60,261 nucleotides of DNA. It comes from Rhizobium freirei PRF 81 (GTDB taxonomy: Bacteria; Pseudomonadota; Alphaproteobacteria; Rhizobiales; Rhizobiaceae). The translations under genes were made by a program, and so were the position numbers. The stretch is from assembly GCF_000359745.1 (NCBI RefSeq), contig NZ_AQHN01000081.1:1-60261 (forward strand). Direction: 5' to 3'. Shown here one piece after another: positions 8,909-17,192 of this stretch; the first letter of the stretch is position 1, and each line of letters begins with the position of its first letter. The notes below the pieces were generated by a model. The model saw only the letters and a program-made list of their open reading frames with translations. It searched no databases and was not told where the DNA came from.

Positions 8909-9403
8909 ATGACAACGACGAAGGCCGGCCTCACGCATATCGACGCTTCGGGCGAGGCGCATATGGTCGATGTCGGCGACAAGGCCGAAACGGCGCGCAG
9001 TGCCACCGCCACAGGCTATGTCAAGATGAAGCCGGAGACATTGGCGCTGATCCGCGAAGGCAACGCCAAGAAGGGCGACGTCATCGGCACGGCGCGGCTT
9101 GCCGGCATCATGGCTGCGAAGCAGACGAGCAATCTCATCCCGCTATGCCATCCGTTGATGCTGACCAAGGTTGTCGTCGATATCGAAGAGGATTCCGCCC
9201 TGCCTGGCCTGCGCGTAAAGGCGACGGCCAAGCTGACCGGTCGCACCGGCGTCGAGATGGAGGCGCTGACGGCAGTTTCCGTTGCCTGCCTGACGATCTA
9301 CGACATGGCAAAGGCCGCCGATCGCGGTATGGAAATCGGCGGCATCACTCTATTGGAGAAATCCGGCGGCAAATCGGGAGATTTCCGCCATCCGGGGGCC
9401 TGA
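8909..9403 (+). CDS. moaC: cyclic pyranopterin monophosphate synthase
   Basis: Molybdenum cofactor synthesis: with MoaA converts GTP to cyclic pyranopterin monophosphate. Conserved blocks: VDVGDKAETARSATA, KGDVIGTARLAGIMAAKQTSNLIPLCHPL (substrate-binding segment), TGRTGVEMEALTAVSVACLTIYDMAKAADRGMEI. Length (164 aa) is normal. Its ATG begins one base after the trpC stop and its stop lies three bases before the moeA start, giving a compact trpDC-moaC-moeA arrangement. Confidence 0.97.
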   Translation: MTTTKAGLTHIDASGEAHMVDVGDKAETARSATATGYVKMKPETLALIREGNAKKGDVIGTARLAGIMAAKQTSNLIPLCHPLMLTKVVVDIEEDSALPGLRVKATAKLTGRTGVEMEALTAVSVACLTIYDMAKAADRGMEIGGITLLEKSGGKSGDFRHPGA

Positions 9404-9406
9404 TCC

Positions 9407-10633
9407 ATGAGCCTATTGCCCGTCGCCGAAGCACAAGCGCGCCTGCTTGATAGTGCTGCGCCCATTCATCGCTTTGAAAGCGTTTCGCTCGATATGGCCG
9501 AGGGCCGGGTCCTGGCCAGGGATTTGACGGCCCGCCTCACGCAACCGCCCTTCGACGCCTCGGCGATGGACGGCTATGCGCTGCGCTTCGAGGACGCGGC
9601 GACGCCGGGTTCTGAATTGCAGGTTATCGGCGCCTCCGCCGCCGGCCATGCCTTTGAGGGAACCGTGGGCAAGGGCGAGACGGTCCGCATCTTCACCGGC
9701 GCACCCGTTCCCGCGGGTGCCGATTCGGTGCTCCTGCAGGAAGACACCGGGCGACTCGACGGCGATCGCATTCGCACCTCCTATCCCTTGCGCAAGGGAC
9801 AGCACATCCGTCCGCAAGGCCAGGATTTCCTCGAAGGCGAAACCGTGCTTCCCCTCGGCACCGTCATGGATTTCTCGCGGCTTACCGTTGCCGCAGCGAT
9901 GAACCATCCAACCCTGGATGTCTACCGCCGGCCGCTCGTGGCTATTCTGGCGACCGGTGACGAGCTTGTGGCGCCGGGCAGCGAACCGGGGCCATCGCAG
10001 ATCATTGCATCGAACACCTTCGGCATCGCAGCGCTCGCACGCAGCGCCGGAGCTCACGTCCTCGATCTCGGCATCGTCGCCGACGACAGCGATGCGATCA
10101 CCGCTGCCGTCGGCCGTGCGCAGGTGGCGAAGGCAGATGTCATCGTCACGCTGGGCGGCGCCTCGGTCGGCGATCACGATCTGGTGCAGGCGACCATGGT
10201 TGCCGCCGGTATGCAGCTGGATTTCTGGCGTATCGCCATGCGTCCCGGCAAGCCGCTGATGGTCGGCAGCCTCGGCGACATGCATGTGCTTGGCCTTCCC
10301 GGCAATCCCGTTTCCAGCCTCGTTTGCGGCCTGCTCTTTCTCGAACCACTGATAAGAAAGCTCGCCTCGCTGCCGCCGATCAAGCGCGAGGGCGCTGCAC
10401 GCACTGCCGTGGCTTTTGCCGCGAACGATCAGCGGCAGGATTATGTGCGCGCGACGCTGACGAAGGCCGATGATGGCAGCTGGCTCGCCGAGCCCTTCTC
10501 CAAACAGGATTCGTCGATGATGAAGGTCTTTTCGCGTGCCGATTGCCTGCTTGTCCGCCCGCCGCATGCGCCCGAGCTTGAGGTTGGTTCGCCCTCGCAG
10601 GTCATCTTCCTGCGGCCCGACCTGCTGGGCTAA
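9407..10633 (+). CDS. moeA: molybdopterin molybdotransferase
   Basis: Inserts molybdate into adenylylated molybdopterin. The four-domain MoeA layout is visible: PPFDASAMDGYALR (N-terminal), RIFTGAPVPAGADSVLLQED, RPQGQDFLEGE, LATGDELVAPG, TLGGASVGDHDLV, WRIAMRPGKPLMVG and LPGNPVSSLV from the MogA-like domain, and a C-terminal beta domain. At 408 aa it is full length. It is the last gene of the operon; a hairpin follows before the convergent gnd gene. Confidence 0.96.
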   Translation: MSLLPVAEAQARLLDSAAPIHRFESVSLDMAEGRVLARDLTARLTQPPFDASAMDGYALRFEDAATPGSELQVIGASAAGHAFEGTVGKGETVRIFTGAPVPAGADSVLLQEDTGRLDGDRIRTSYPLRKGQHIRPQGQDFLEGETVLPLGTVMDFSRLTVAAAMNHPTLDVYRRPLVAILATGDELVAPGSEPGPSQIIASNTFGIAALARSAGAHVLDLGIVADDSDAITAAVGRAQVAKADVIVTLGGASVGDHDLVQATMVAAGMQLDFWRIAMRPGKPLMVGSLGDMHVLGLPGNPVSSLVCGLLFLEPLIRKLASLPPIKREGAARTAVAFAANDQRQDYVRATLTKADDGSWLAEPFSKQDSSMMKVFSRADCLLVRPPHAPELEVGSPSQVIFLRPDLLG

Positions 10634-10647
10634 GCCGGGCAAGCAAA

Positions 10648-10673
10648 AGCCGGGAGGTCTGACCCACCCGGCT
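10648..10673. terminator. terminator-like hairpin between moeA and gnd
   Basis: AGCCGGG (10648-10654) pairs with CCCGGCT (10667-10673), and the loop can pair further (GGT with ACC). It lies between two convergent stop codons and is flanked by AAAA on the left and ATATTTC on the right, so it could act in both directions. Confidence 0.6.
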
Positions 10674-10699
10674 CATATTTCTTCCGATCGATAGACCGA

Positions 10700-11725
10700 T
10701 TACTTGACTGGCTTCTCGTGATGGCCGCCGAAGCCGGCGCGCATGGCAGAGAGAACCTTGTTCGCATAGTCGTCGTTACCGCGCGAGGCGAAACGGCCGT
10801 AAAGCGCGGCACTCAGCACCGGTGTCGGAACGCCTTCGTCGATCGCAGCCGAGATGGTCCAGCGGCCCTCGCCCGAGTCGGAAACGCGGCCGGCATATTG
10901 CGAAAGCGCTGCATCGCCATGCAGCGCGTCGGCGGTGAGGTCGAGCAGCCAGGAGGTGATCACGCTGCCGCGGCGCCAGACTTCGGAGATTTCAGCAATA
11001 TCGAGATCATACTGATAATATTGCGGATGCGAGAGCGGCGCGGTTTCGGCGTCTTTCTCGGCGTCCTGCTTGCCGATATTGGCGTGGCGCAGAACGTTCA
11101 GGCCTTCGGCATAGGCGGCCATCAGGCCGTATTCGATGCCGTTATGGACCATCTTGACGAAATGGCCGGCGCCCGACGGGCCGCAATGCAGGTAGCCCTG
11201 CTCTGCCGTGCTGTTCCTGGCGGCTTCTTCCGAGCGCATCGCCGACGGAGCGACGTCACCGATGCCGGGAGCAAGCGTTGCGAAGATCGGAGAGAGATGC
11301 TGGACAGTTTCCTTCTCGCCGCCGATCATGAGGCAATAGCCGCGCTCGAGGCCGAAAACGCCGCCGCTGGTGCCGACGTCGACATAGTGGATGCCCTTCG
11401 GCTTCAGCTCTTCGGCACGGCGGATGTCGTCGTGATAATAGGAGTTGCCGCCGTCGATGACGATGTCGCCTGCTTCCAGAAGCGGAACGATCGCCGCCAG
11501 TTCCTGATCGACGATGGCGGCCGGCAGCATCATCCAGACGACGCGCGGCTTCGCGAGCTTCGACACGAAATCTGCGAGAGACTTGCTGCCGGTGGCGCCG
11601 AGCTGCTCGAGCCCAGCGACGCTTTCCGGACGCGCATCGAAAACAACCGCGCTATGACCGCCTCTCATGAGGCGCTGCACCATGTTGTTGCCCATACGGC
11701 CAAGGCCAATCATTCCGATTTGCAT
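10700..11725 (-). CDS. gnd: 6-phosphogluconate dehydrogenase, decarboxylating (short form)
   Basis: Oxidises 6-phosphogluconate to ribulose 5-phosphate and CO2 in the pentose phosphate pathway. Rossmann start MQIGMIGLGRMGNNMVQRL, the conserved DGGNSYYHDDIRRAEEL and VGTSGGVFGLERGYCLMIGG blocks, and the catalytic HFVKMVHNGIEYGLMAAYAEG helix. At 341 aa it belongs to the short, often NAD-preferring GntZ/YqeC-type group rather than the roughly 470-aa E. coli Gnd. AGGAGA precedes the ATG. It stands alone; no zwf or pgl gene is adjacent, so co-regulation with the Entner-Doudoroff genes cannot be judged. Confidence 0.93.
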   Translation of the reverse strand: MQIGMIGLGRMGNNMVQRLMRGGHSAVVFDARPESVAGLEQLGATGSKSLADFVSKLAKPRVVWMMLPAAIVDQELAAIVPLLEAGDIVIDGGNSYYHDDIRRAEELKPKGIHYVDVGTSGGVFGLERGYCLMIGGEKETVQHLSPIFATLAPGIGDVAPSAMRSEEAARNSTAEQGYLHCGPSGAGHFVKMVHNGIEYGLMAAYAEGLNVLRHANIGKQDAEKDAETAPLSHPQYYQYDLDIAEISEVWRRGSVITSWLLDLTADALHGDAALSQYAGRVSDSGEGRWTISAAIDEGVPTPVLSAALYGRFASRGNDDYANKVLSAMRAGFGGHHEKPVK

Positions 11726-11888
11726 ATGTCAGTCTCCTAGGACGGTTTTAATCGTTTGAATATTCAATAGAGATATTTCGCAGCATTTTCCAATGAACAA
11801 ATGACGGGCGAGCTATGCACAAGCCAAGCAGCGTCGAAAAATTGCGCATTCACGCATCTGTGATGACGCCGACAAAAACTGCCCGCCT

Positions 11889-12080
11889 TTGCCAGGATCG
11901 CGCTTTGCCGCTCTCGGGGAAAGCGTCGATGAATTCCATCGAGTCGCGATCCTGACCGGCGGCACCTATGCCGGCGCTCCCGGTCTTCGTCCACATTACC
12001 ACCCGAACTACTACGGCGCCTTCATTCTCGATCCGGACGGCCACAATATCGAAGCCGTTTGTCACCTTTCGGTGATGTGA
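11889..12080 (+). pseudogene. remnant of a VOC/glyoxalase-family gene (C-terminal half)
   Basis: Only the end of a vicinal-oxygen-chelate protein remains: residues resembling VDEFHRVAILTGG, then GAPGLRPHYHPNYYGAFILDP and DGHNIEAVCH, the usual C-terminal beta-alpha-beta-beta unit with the metal-binding Glu in HNIEAV. Family members are about 120-130 aa; here about 60 residues are readable, and the only in-frame initiator is a TTG with no good ribosome binding site. The bases upstream (11726-11888) do not give the missing N-terminal half in any frame I could read. It is probably a decayed gene or the scar of a rearrangement. Confidence 0.7.
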
Positions 12081-12098
12081 GCAGAGTGCGCTGCCTTT

Positions 12099-13232
12099 TC
12101 ACTGCACCGGCGGACCGACATAGCGAGCACGTGGGCGAATGAGCCTGCCGCTGGTCGCCTGTTCCATGGCATGCGCAAGCCAGCCCACCGTGCGCGCCAG
12201 CGCGAAGATGATCAGCGGTGCTTCTTCCGGCAGATGATAGGCATGGGTCATTGCCGTCAAAGCGAAGTCAACATTGACGCGTTCCCCGACCAGTTGCTCG
12301 CCGACATCGCGAACCCTGGCAAAGAGCGGAGGCAGCGTGAAGCAGCCGAGCAACGCCTCGCCGCGAATATCGGCGTCCGGGTAGAGCTGGTGACCGAAGG
12401 CCGGCAATGGCCGCCCTTCCGCCAGATAGCTGCGGACCGCCTCATCCACCCCGATCGCGGCAGCCCGGGCAATCAGCGAGCGCACGCTCTGCCATGCGCC
12501 GCCATGCAGCGGACCCGTTAGCGTGGAAAGGCCGGACAAGGTGGCCGCCGACAATGTTGCCCCTGCCGATGCCGTAATCCGTGCGGTAAAGGTCGAGGCA
12601 TTCAGCTCGTGATCGGCAAGCAATACAAGACTGCGGCGTATGACGTCGCCAGCGTCGGGACGATTCCAGGCAGCGGCAAGACGTTGATGCAGCGGCTGGT
12701 TCCACGCGCCTGGAGCTAAGGCTTCAGCCACCGCACTGAGCACGCTTTCGGCCTCATTCTGCAAGGCTGGAAGCGAGCGTCCGAGTGATGGCAGGTCGTT
12801 TGCTATGCGCGCCGCAAGCCCCGAGAACGCAGCATTCAAGGATGGAGGTCTTTGCCGCGCTTCGCTTTGCTCGAACCGTAGCGGCCGCTTCATGTCCCAG
12901 AGCAGCAGCGCGACATCTTCGAGCGCAGCGTTTTCTGCGAGCATTGCCGCATCCCTGCCGCGATAGAAAAGCCTGCCGTTCGAAACCGTCGATAGCGCCG
13001 ACGGCAATACGGGATCACCCCATTGAATGGCTTCGGCGGCCACTGCCTCGGTCTTGCGCCGGCCGGAATGACGGGCGGCCAGTCGTTTCACGTCCTCGGC
13101 AAAATAAAGGCTGCGTCGCGTATCCGCTGGATCGGCCTTGGCGCGAATGCGCCCGCGGCTGACATTGGCATAGAGCGTCTGTGATTTCGTTCCCAGCAGG
13201 TCGAGCGCCTGCTCCGCCGTCAGCCAGCTCAT
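12099..13232 (-). CDS. citrate synthase-family protein with N-terminal HTH (excisionase/MerR-like) domain
   Basis: A 377-aa two-part protein. Residues 1-55 look like a helix-turn-helix of the excisionase/MerR class (WLTAEQALDLLGTKSQTLY, VSRGRIRAK, RRSLYFAEDVKRL). Residues about 70-377 are a citrate synthase fold with the catalytic trio in place: His243 in GPLHGG, His281 in FGHQLY and Asp322 in RVNVDF. It would condense an acyl-CoA (acetyl- or propionyl-CoA) with oxaloacetate, but could also sense a metabolite and bind DNA. It is divergent from a second citrate synthase paralogue, with palindromes between them. Neither is likely the main housekeeping enzyme, which in rhizobia is a longer type (about 430 aa). 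Confidence 0.88.
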   Translation of the reverse strand: MSWLTAEQALDLLGTKSQTLYANVSRGRIRAKADPADTRRSLYFAEDVKRLAARHSGRRKTEAVAAEAIQWGDPVLPSALSTVSNGRLFYRGRDAAMLAENAALEDVALLLWDMKRPLRFEQSEARQRPPSLNAAFSGLAARIANDLPSLGRSLPALQNEAESVLSAVAEALAPGAWNQPLHQRLAAAWNRPDAGDVIRRSLVLLADHELNASTFTARITASAGATLSAATLSGLSTLTGPLHGGAWQSVRSLIARAAAIGVDEAVRSYLAEGRPLPAFGHQLYPDADIRGEALLGCFTLPPLFARVRDVGEQLVGERVNVDFALTAMTHAYHLPEEAPLIIFALARTVGWLAHAMEQATSGRLIRPRARYVGPPVQ

Positions 13233-13243
13233 AGCCCCTCATA

Positions 13244-13272
13244 TTGATCAATTACATCAAGATTGACGTCAA
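13244..13272. promoter_or_regulatory. palindromes in the divergent citrate-synthase promoter region
   Basis: The 81-bp gap between the two divergent genes holds TTGAT-N7-ATCAA (13244-13260) and, two bases later, the perfect 10-bp palindrome TTGACGTCAA (13263-13272). The half sites TTGA/TCAA recur four times. This is the natural place for an operator controlling both genes; the binding protein is unknown, and the HTH-bearing synthase is one candidate. Confidence 0.45.
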
Positions 13273-13313
13273 TAGAAACAGCCACGATCTATTCGTAGAG
13301 TCAAAGGAGAACA

Positions 13314-14405
13314 ATGATGAAAAGTGGTCTTGAAGATGTCATCGCTGCAGAAACCAAGCTGTCCGATGTCGATGGCGCTGCCGGCCGTCTGATTATCCGC
13401 GGCGTGTCGCTGGATGATCTGGTCGCGACCAGCCGCTTCGAGGATGTCGCCGCACTGCTGCTTGATGGCCTGTTCGACGAGCATATCGATGCAGCCTCCA
13501 TCCGCAAGCAGCTCGGTATGGCCCGCGCAGCACTCTTTGCGCATGTGGAAACTGCCGATGCCGCTCTGCTCGCTCTGCCGCCGGTGGATGCCGTGCGTGC
13601 CTTGCTGGCACGCGTTGCAGACGGTGAGGATTTTGCCACGGCGATCCGCCTGATGGCGGCACCTGCCGTCTTCCTGCCGGCCGTGTTGCGCTTGCAGAAG
13701 GGCGAAGCGCCGATCAGGCCGGATGCGTCGCTCTCGCAATCGGCTGACATCCTGCGCATGCTGACGGGCCGCGTGCCGACGGCCGAGCAGACAGCAGGGC
13801 TCGACGCCTATCTGGTGACAATTTCCGATCATGGCCTCAACGCATCGACATTCGCCTCACGCGTCATCGCCTCGACCCATGCCGGCCTGACATCCTCCGT
13901 CCTTGCGGCAATCAGTGCGCTCAAAGGCCCCCTGCACGGCGGCGCTCCCGGCCCGGTCCTCGATATGCTCGATGGTGTCGGCAAGCCTGAAAATGCGCGC
14001 GCATGGCTGTCGCAGGCGCTCGATCACGGCGAGCGGCTGATGGGCTTCGGCCATCGTATCTATCGCGTCCGCGATCCGCGCGCCGATGCCCTGAAGACGG
14101 CGTTGAAGCCGATCTTTGCCAGCGGACAGGCGGATGCCGGGCGCATCGCCTTGGCGGAAGCGATCGAGGCGGCAGCACTGGCCTTGTTGAAGGAGCGCAA
14201 GCCGGATCGGCCCTTGGACGTCAATGTCGAATATTACACCGCGCTGCTGCTCGACGCCCTCGGCTTCCCGCGCAACTCTTTTACCGGCGTCTTCGCGATC
14301 GGCCGCACGGTTGGCTGGATCGCCCATGCACGCGAGCAGACGCTCGACGGGCGCCTGATCCGCCCGCAGTCGCGCTATGTCGGCCCGCTACCGAACGCGG
14401 CATAG
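13314..14405 (+). CDS. citrate/methylcitrate synthase-family protein (Asp to Glu variant)
   Basis: A 363-aa citrate synthase without an extra N-terminal domain. His208 (GPLHGG) and His247 (MGFGHRIYRVRDPRADAL) are present, but the catalytic Asp of the NVDFY motif is replaced by Glu306 (NVEYYT). The C-terminus LIRPQSRYVGP matches that of the neighbour, so the pair is paralogous. AGGAG at 13305-13309 precedes two in-frame ATGs (13314 and 13317); the second has the better spacing. Known synthases are dimers, so a heterodimer with the divergent gene product is possible. Substrate (acetyl- versus propionyl-CoA) cannot be told. Confidence 0.88.
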   Translation: MMKSGLEDVIAAETKLSDVDGAAGRLIIRGVSLDDLVATSRFEDVAALLLDGLFDEHIDAASIRKQLGMARAALFAHVETADAALLALPPVDAVRALLARVADGEDFATAIRLMAAPAVFLPAVLRLQKGEAPIRPDASLSQSADILRMLTGRVPTAEQTAGLDAYLVTISDHGLNASTFASRVIASTHAGLTSSVLAAISALKGPLHGGAPGPVLDMLDGVGKPENARAWLSQALDHGERLMGFGHRIYRVRDPRADALKTALKPIFASGQADAGRIALAEAIEAAALALLKERKPDRPLDVNVEYYTALLLDALGFPRNSFTGVFAIGRTVGWIAHAREQTLDGRLIRPQSRYVGPLPNAA

Positions 14406-14428
14406 GCAGGTTTCTCAACTGAGGGAAC

Positions 14429-15304
14429 TCAAGCGGCCGCGGACTGGCGCGGCCGTGTCATCCCCTCGCGGATGTAGCGGGCAAGTTCCAGCGCCTGCGG
14501 CGTTGCATAGGCTTTCGGCAAATGCAGGTTGATCGCAAAGACCGGCAGTTCGGGCAGGCCATGCTCGACGGTGAGGATATCGAGATCGGCCGGCACGGTG
14601 GAGGCGAGCCAGGCGGTGATGGCCAGGTCCGTGCGTACCGTCGCCGTGGTTGCCTCGATATTGCCGTTCTCGAAGACCGTCCGCCAGCGCAGCCCGTCCT
14701 TGCTGAGTGCCGCAAAGACCGATGCGCGGAAGGCACAGGTATCGGTCACCATCGAGATCGGCAGCGGCACCTTGCGATGAGCGTTGCCTGCCTTGGCGCC
14801 AACCCAGACAAGCCGCTCGACGGCAAGGCATTCGCCCTGCGAAACACCATACGGTTCCTCGACGACGCAAAGGTCGATGGTGCCCTTCCCCAGCTCTTCC
14901 AGCAACTCGGGAGACGAGGCGCAAACCAGCGAAATCTCCACCTGCGGATGACGCCCGGCGTAGGATTTCAGCACGGGCGCCAGCGTTGCTCCGACGAGAT
15001 CGTAGGGAACGCCAAGCCGAACGCTGCCGCGAACGGTCCTTTCCGTCATGTCGTTCCAGATCTCGTCATTCAAGACCAGCAGGCGGCGAGCATTGCCGAG
15101 CAGCCGTTCGCCTGCCTCGGTCAATCGCAATCCGCGTTTGTCGCGCTCGAACAGAGCACAGCCGAGCATGTCTTCCAGCCGCTTGATCTGCTGGCTGATG
15201 GCGCCTTGGGTCATATGCAGCATATTGGCGGCAATCGTCATGCTGCCCTGGTCGGCAACGGCGACGAAGGTTCTGATGAGGGCAATGTCGAAGTTTCGGA
15301 TCAT
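14429..15304 (-). CDS. LysR-family transcriptional regulator
   Basis: A 291-aa LysR-type regulator from the ATG at 15304. The winged HTH is at residues 3-62 (LIRTFVAVADQGSMTIAANMLHMTQGAISQQIKRLE, then LFERDKRGLRLTEAGERLL), followed by a periplasmic-binding-like effector domain (SVRLGVPYDLVGATLAPVL onward). It is divergent from a LysE-type exporter 99 bp away, the classic arrangement in which the regulator activates the exporter in response to an amino acid. An in-frame ATG 36 bases upstream exists but adds residues unlike the family. Confidence 0.9.
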   Translation of the reverse strand: MIRNFDIALIRTFVAVADQGSMTIAANMLHMTQGAISQQIKRLEDMLGCALFERDKRGLRLTEAGERLLGNARRLLVLNDEIWNDMTERTVRGSVRLGVPYDLVGATLAPVLKSYAGRHPQVEISLVCASSPELLEELGKGTIDLCVVEEPYGVSQGECLAVERLVWVGAKAGNAHRKVPLPISMVTDTCAFRASVFAALSKDGLRWRTVFENGNIEATTATVRTDLAITAWLASTVPADLDILTVEHGLPELPVFAINLHLPKAYATPQALELARYIREGMTRPRQSAAA

Positions 15305-15403
15305 GCCGGCATTATAATTGCTAATGCCGCAATCCTTCAATATTCGATTTCATGATGCAAAAGTGCCGTCTATGCCTTTTCTCGATATGGAGAAAAGCTG
15401 GAT

Positions 15404-16003
15404 ATGACGATCGAATCCCTGCTGCCGCTGATCCTCTTCGCGCTCGTTTCCACCATAACGCCGGGCGGTGCGACGACACTCGCGACCGCGTCCGGTGCAC
15501 ATTTCGGATTCCGTCGCTCGATACCCGTCATGGGCGGTTTTGCTTTTGGCTTGGGCTCCATGGCCTGTGCTGCCGCTGCTGGGCTCGGCGGCGTCTTGAT
15601 GGCGCTGCCGATGTTGCAGATCGCCATGAAGACGTTGGGTTCCCTCTATCTGATCTGCCTCGCCGTTCGGATCGGCAGAAGCGGCCAGCCGCGCGCGGCC
15701 GGGCAAATGGCGCGGCCGACAGGCTTCCTCGCCGGCGTCTGGATGCTTTGGCACAATCCCAAGGGCTGGGCCATGACGATGGGCGCCGCAGCGTCCTTCG
15801 CGGCACTCGCGAACAGCCCGCTGACGCTCGCGATGCTACTGGGTCTGACCTTCTGTGTGATGGCGGCGTTCTCGCTGACATTATGGTGCGCTCTGGGCCA
15901 GCTGTTTGCCCGAACGCTGAACGCGCCGCGGCAATGGCGCGTCCTCAATATCGTGCTCGCCTGCCTTCTCGTGGCCTCGATCATCCCGATGTGGCTAGAT
16001 TGA
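15404..16003 (+). CDS. LysE/RhtB-family amino-acid exporter
   Basis: A 199-aa inner-membrane protein with six predicted helices and the family start PLILFALVSTITPGGATTLATASGAHFGFRRSIPVMGGFAFG (the Pro-Gly motif of helix 1). LysE-type proteins export basic or other amino acids and related metabolites. The divergent LysR gene is its likely regulator. It ends two bases before the stop of the convergent nickel/cobalt permease, so no room remains for a terminator between them. Confidence 0.9.
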   Translation: MTIESLLPLILFALVSTITPGGATTLATASGAHFGFRRSIPVMGGFAFGLGSMACAAAAGLGGVLMALPMLQIAMKTLGSLYLICLAVRIGRSGQPRAAGQMARPTGFLAGVWMLWHNPKGWAMTMGAAASFAALANSPLTLAMLLGLTFCVMAAFSLTLWCALGQLFARTLNAPRQWRVLNIVLACLLVASIIPMWLD

Positions 16004-16005
16004 CG

Positions 16006-17055
16006 TCAGGAATGATTGATCTGTAGGGTGTCATACCCCTTAGCCTTGTAGAGCACGGTCGAGATCAGCCAGCTCAGCAGGAAAATACCGACGACGGCGA
16101 AGCCGAAATTGGCGAGATTGTCGTTCATTTCGCCGATGAAGCTCCAGAAGCTGCCTTGAAGGCCGAGCTTGTCGGAAATCAGCCCAAGCACCTCGATGCC
16201 GCCGATAAAGATGGCAACCAAGACCGAAGCGGCCGTGATCGTCAGATTGTACCAGAGCTTGCGTACCGGCTTGACGAAGGCCCAGCCATAGGCGCCCGTC
16301 ATCAGCGTGCTGTCGAGCGTATCCATCAATGACATGCCGGCGGTGAAAAGCGCCGGGAAGACGAGGATGGTCCAGAAGGACATGCCCTGCGCGGCTTGAG
16401 CGGCGGAGATGCCGAGCAGCCCGATTTCGGTTGCGGTGTCGAAGCCGAGGCCGAAGAGAAAGCCGATCGGATACATGTGCCAGGAGCGCGTCACGACCTT
16501 GAACATGGGGCGGAAGATACGCGCCAGAAAGCCTCCGCCGGCAAAAAGGGCATCGAGATCCTCATCGGCGATCCTCTCCCCTCGCTGCGCCCGCTTGAAG
16601 GCGGACCATACGCCCTTGAGAACAAAAAGATTGGCGATACCGATTAGCAGCAGGAACGCCGCCGATACCGTCGTCCCGATGACGCCGCCGATATCGTGGA
16701 AGGAATCGAGCTGGTTCTGCATGGCGGCGGCGGTCGCCACAATCAGGATCGAGGCGATCACGACGATCGAGGAATGGCCGAGCGAAAAGAAGAGGCCGAC
16801 AGCATAGGGCTGCTTCTTTTCCTGGATGAGCTTGCGCACGACATTGTCGATCGCGGCGATATGATCGGCATCGAAGGCGTGGCGAAGGCCGAACATATAG
16901 GCAAGCATCGCAATACCCAGCAGCGATGGCCGGTCGGCGAAGGTAACCCAGGCCCAGATCCATGCGGCAACATTGAATGCGATCAGCAGCGTGAACGTGA
17001 TGACGATCTTGGCCCTCGGCCTCTCCGCGCAATCGTCGAACGGATTGAGGATCAT
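16006..17055 (-). CDS. NiCoT-family nickel/cobalt permease
   Basis: Secondary transporter for Ni2+ and/or Co2+. The signature HAFDADHIAAIDN (His59 to His65, the HX4DH metal motif in helix 2) is present, with LGHSSIVV and LFGLGFDTATEIGLL further on; about eight helices over 349 aa. I chose the ATG at 17055 (MILNPFDD...); an outer in-frame start at 17118 adds a non-conserved tail. No cobalamin riboswitch or clear NikR palindrome is visible in the 107 bases upstream. Which metal it prefers cannot be read from the sequence. Confidence 0.92.
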   Translation of the reverse strand: MILNPFDDCAERPRAKIVITFTLLIAFNVAAWIWAWVTFADRPSLLGIAMLAYMFGLRHAFDADHIAAIDNVVRKLIQEKKQPYAVGLFFSLGHSSIVVIASILIVATAAAMQNQLDSFHDIGGVIGTTVSAAFLLLIGIANLFVLKGVWSAFKRAQRGERIADEDLDALFAGGGFLARIFRPMFKVVTRSWHMYPIGFLFGLGFDTATEIGLLGISAAQAAQGMSFWTILVFPALFTAGMSLMDTLDSTLMTGAYGWAFVKPVRKLWYNLTITAASVLVAIFIGGIEVLGLISDKLGLQGSFWSFIGEMNDNLANFGFAVVGIFLLSWLISTVLYKAKGYDTLQINHS

Positions 17056-17161
17056 ACTTTTGTTCCCATTATGCTTACTCGCAGAGTGGCACGGAAACGG
17101 AAGCAGCGCGACAGTCAAACAACGTAGATGCGGAAGCTTTCGCAGATCGCTCGAATGGACA

Positions 17162-17181
17162 GACCCGGGGTGTGCCGGGTC
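17162..17181 (-). terminator. hairpin after the rhodanese gene
   Basis: GACCCGG (17162-17168) pairs with CCGGGTC (17175-17181) around a six-base loop, 12 bases past the stop of the minus-strand rhodanese gene. No U tract follows, so termination strength is uncertain. Confidence 0.5.
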
Positions 17182-17192
17182 CGCCTTGTACT

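Noticed and set aside
16006..17192. Cobalamin riboswitch ahead of the nickel/cobalt permease
   Set aside because: The 137-bp gap is too short and no B12-box-like sequence was seen.
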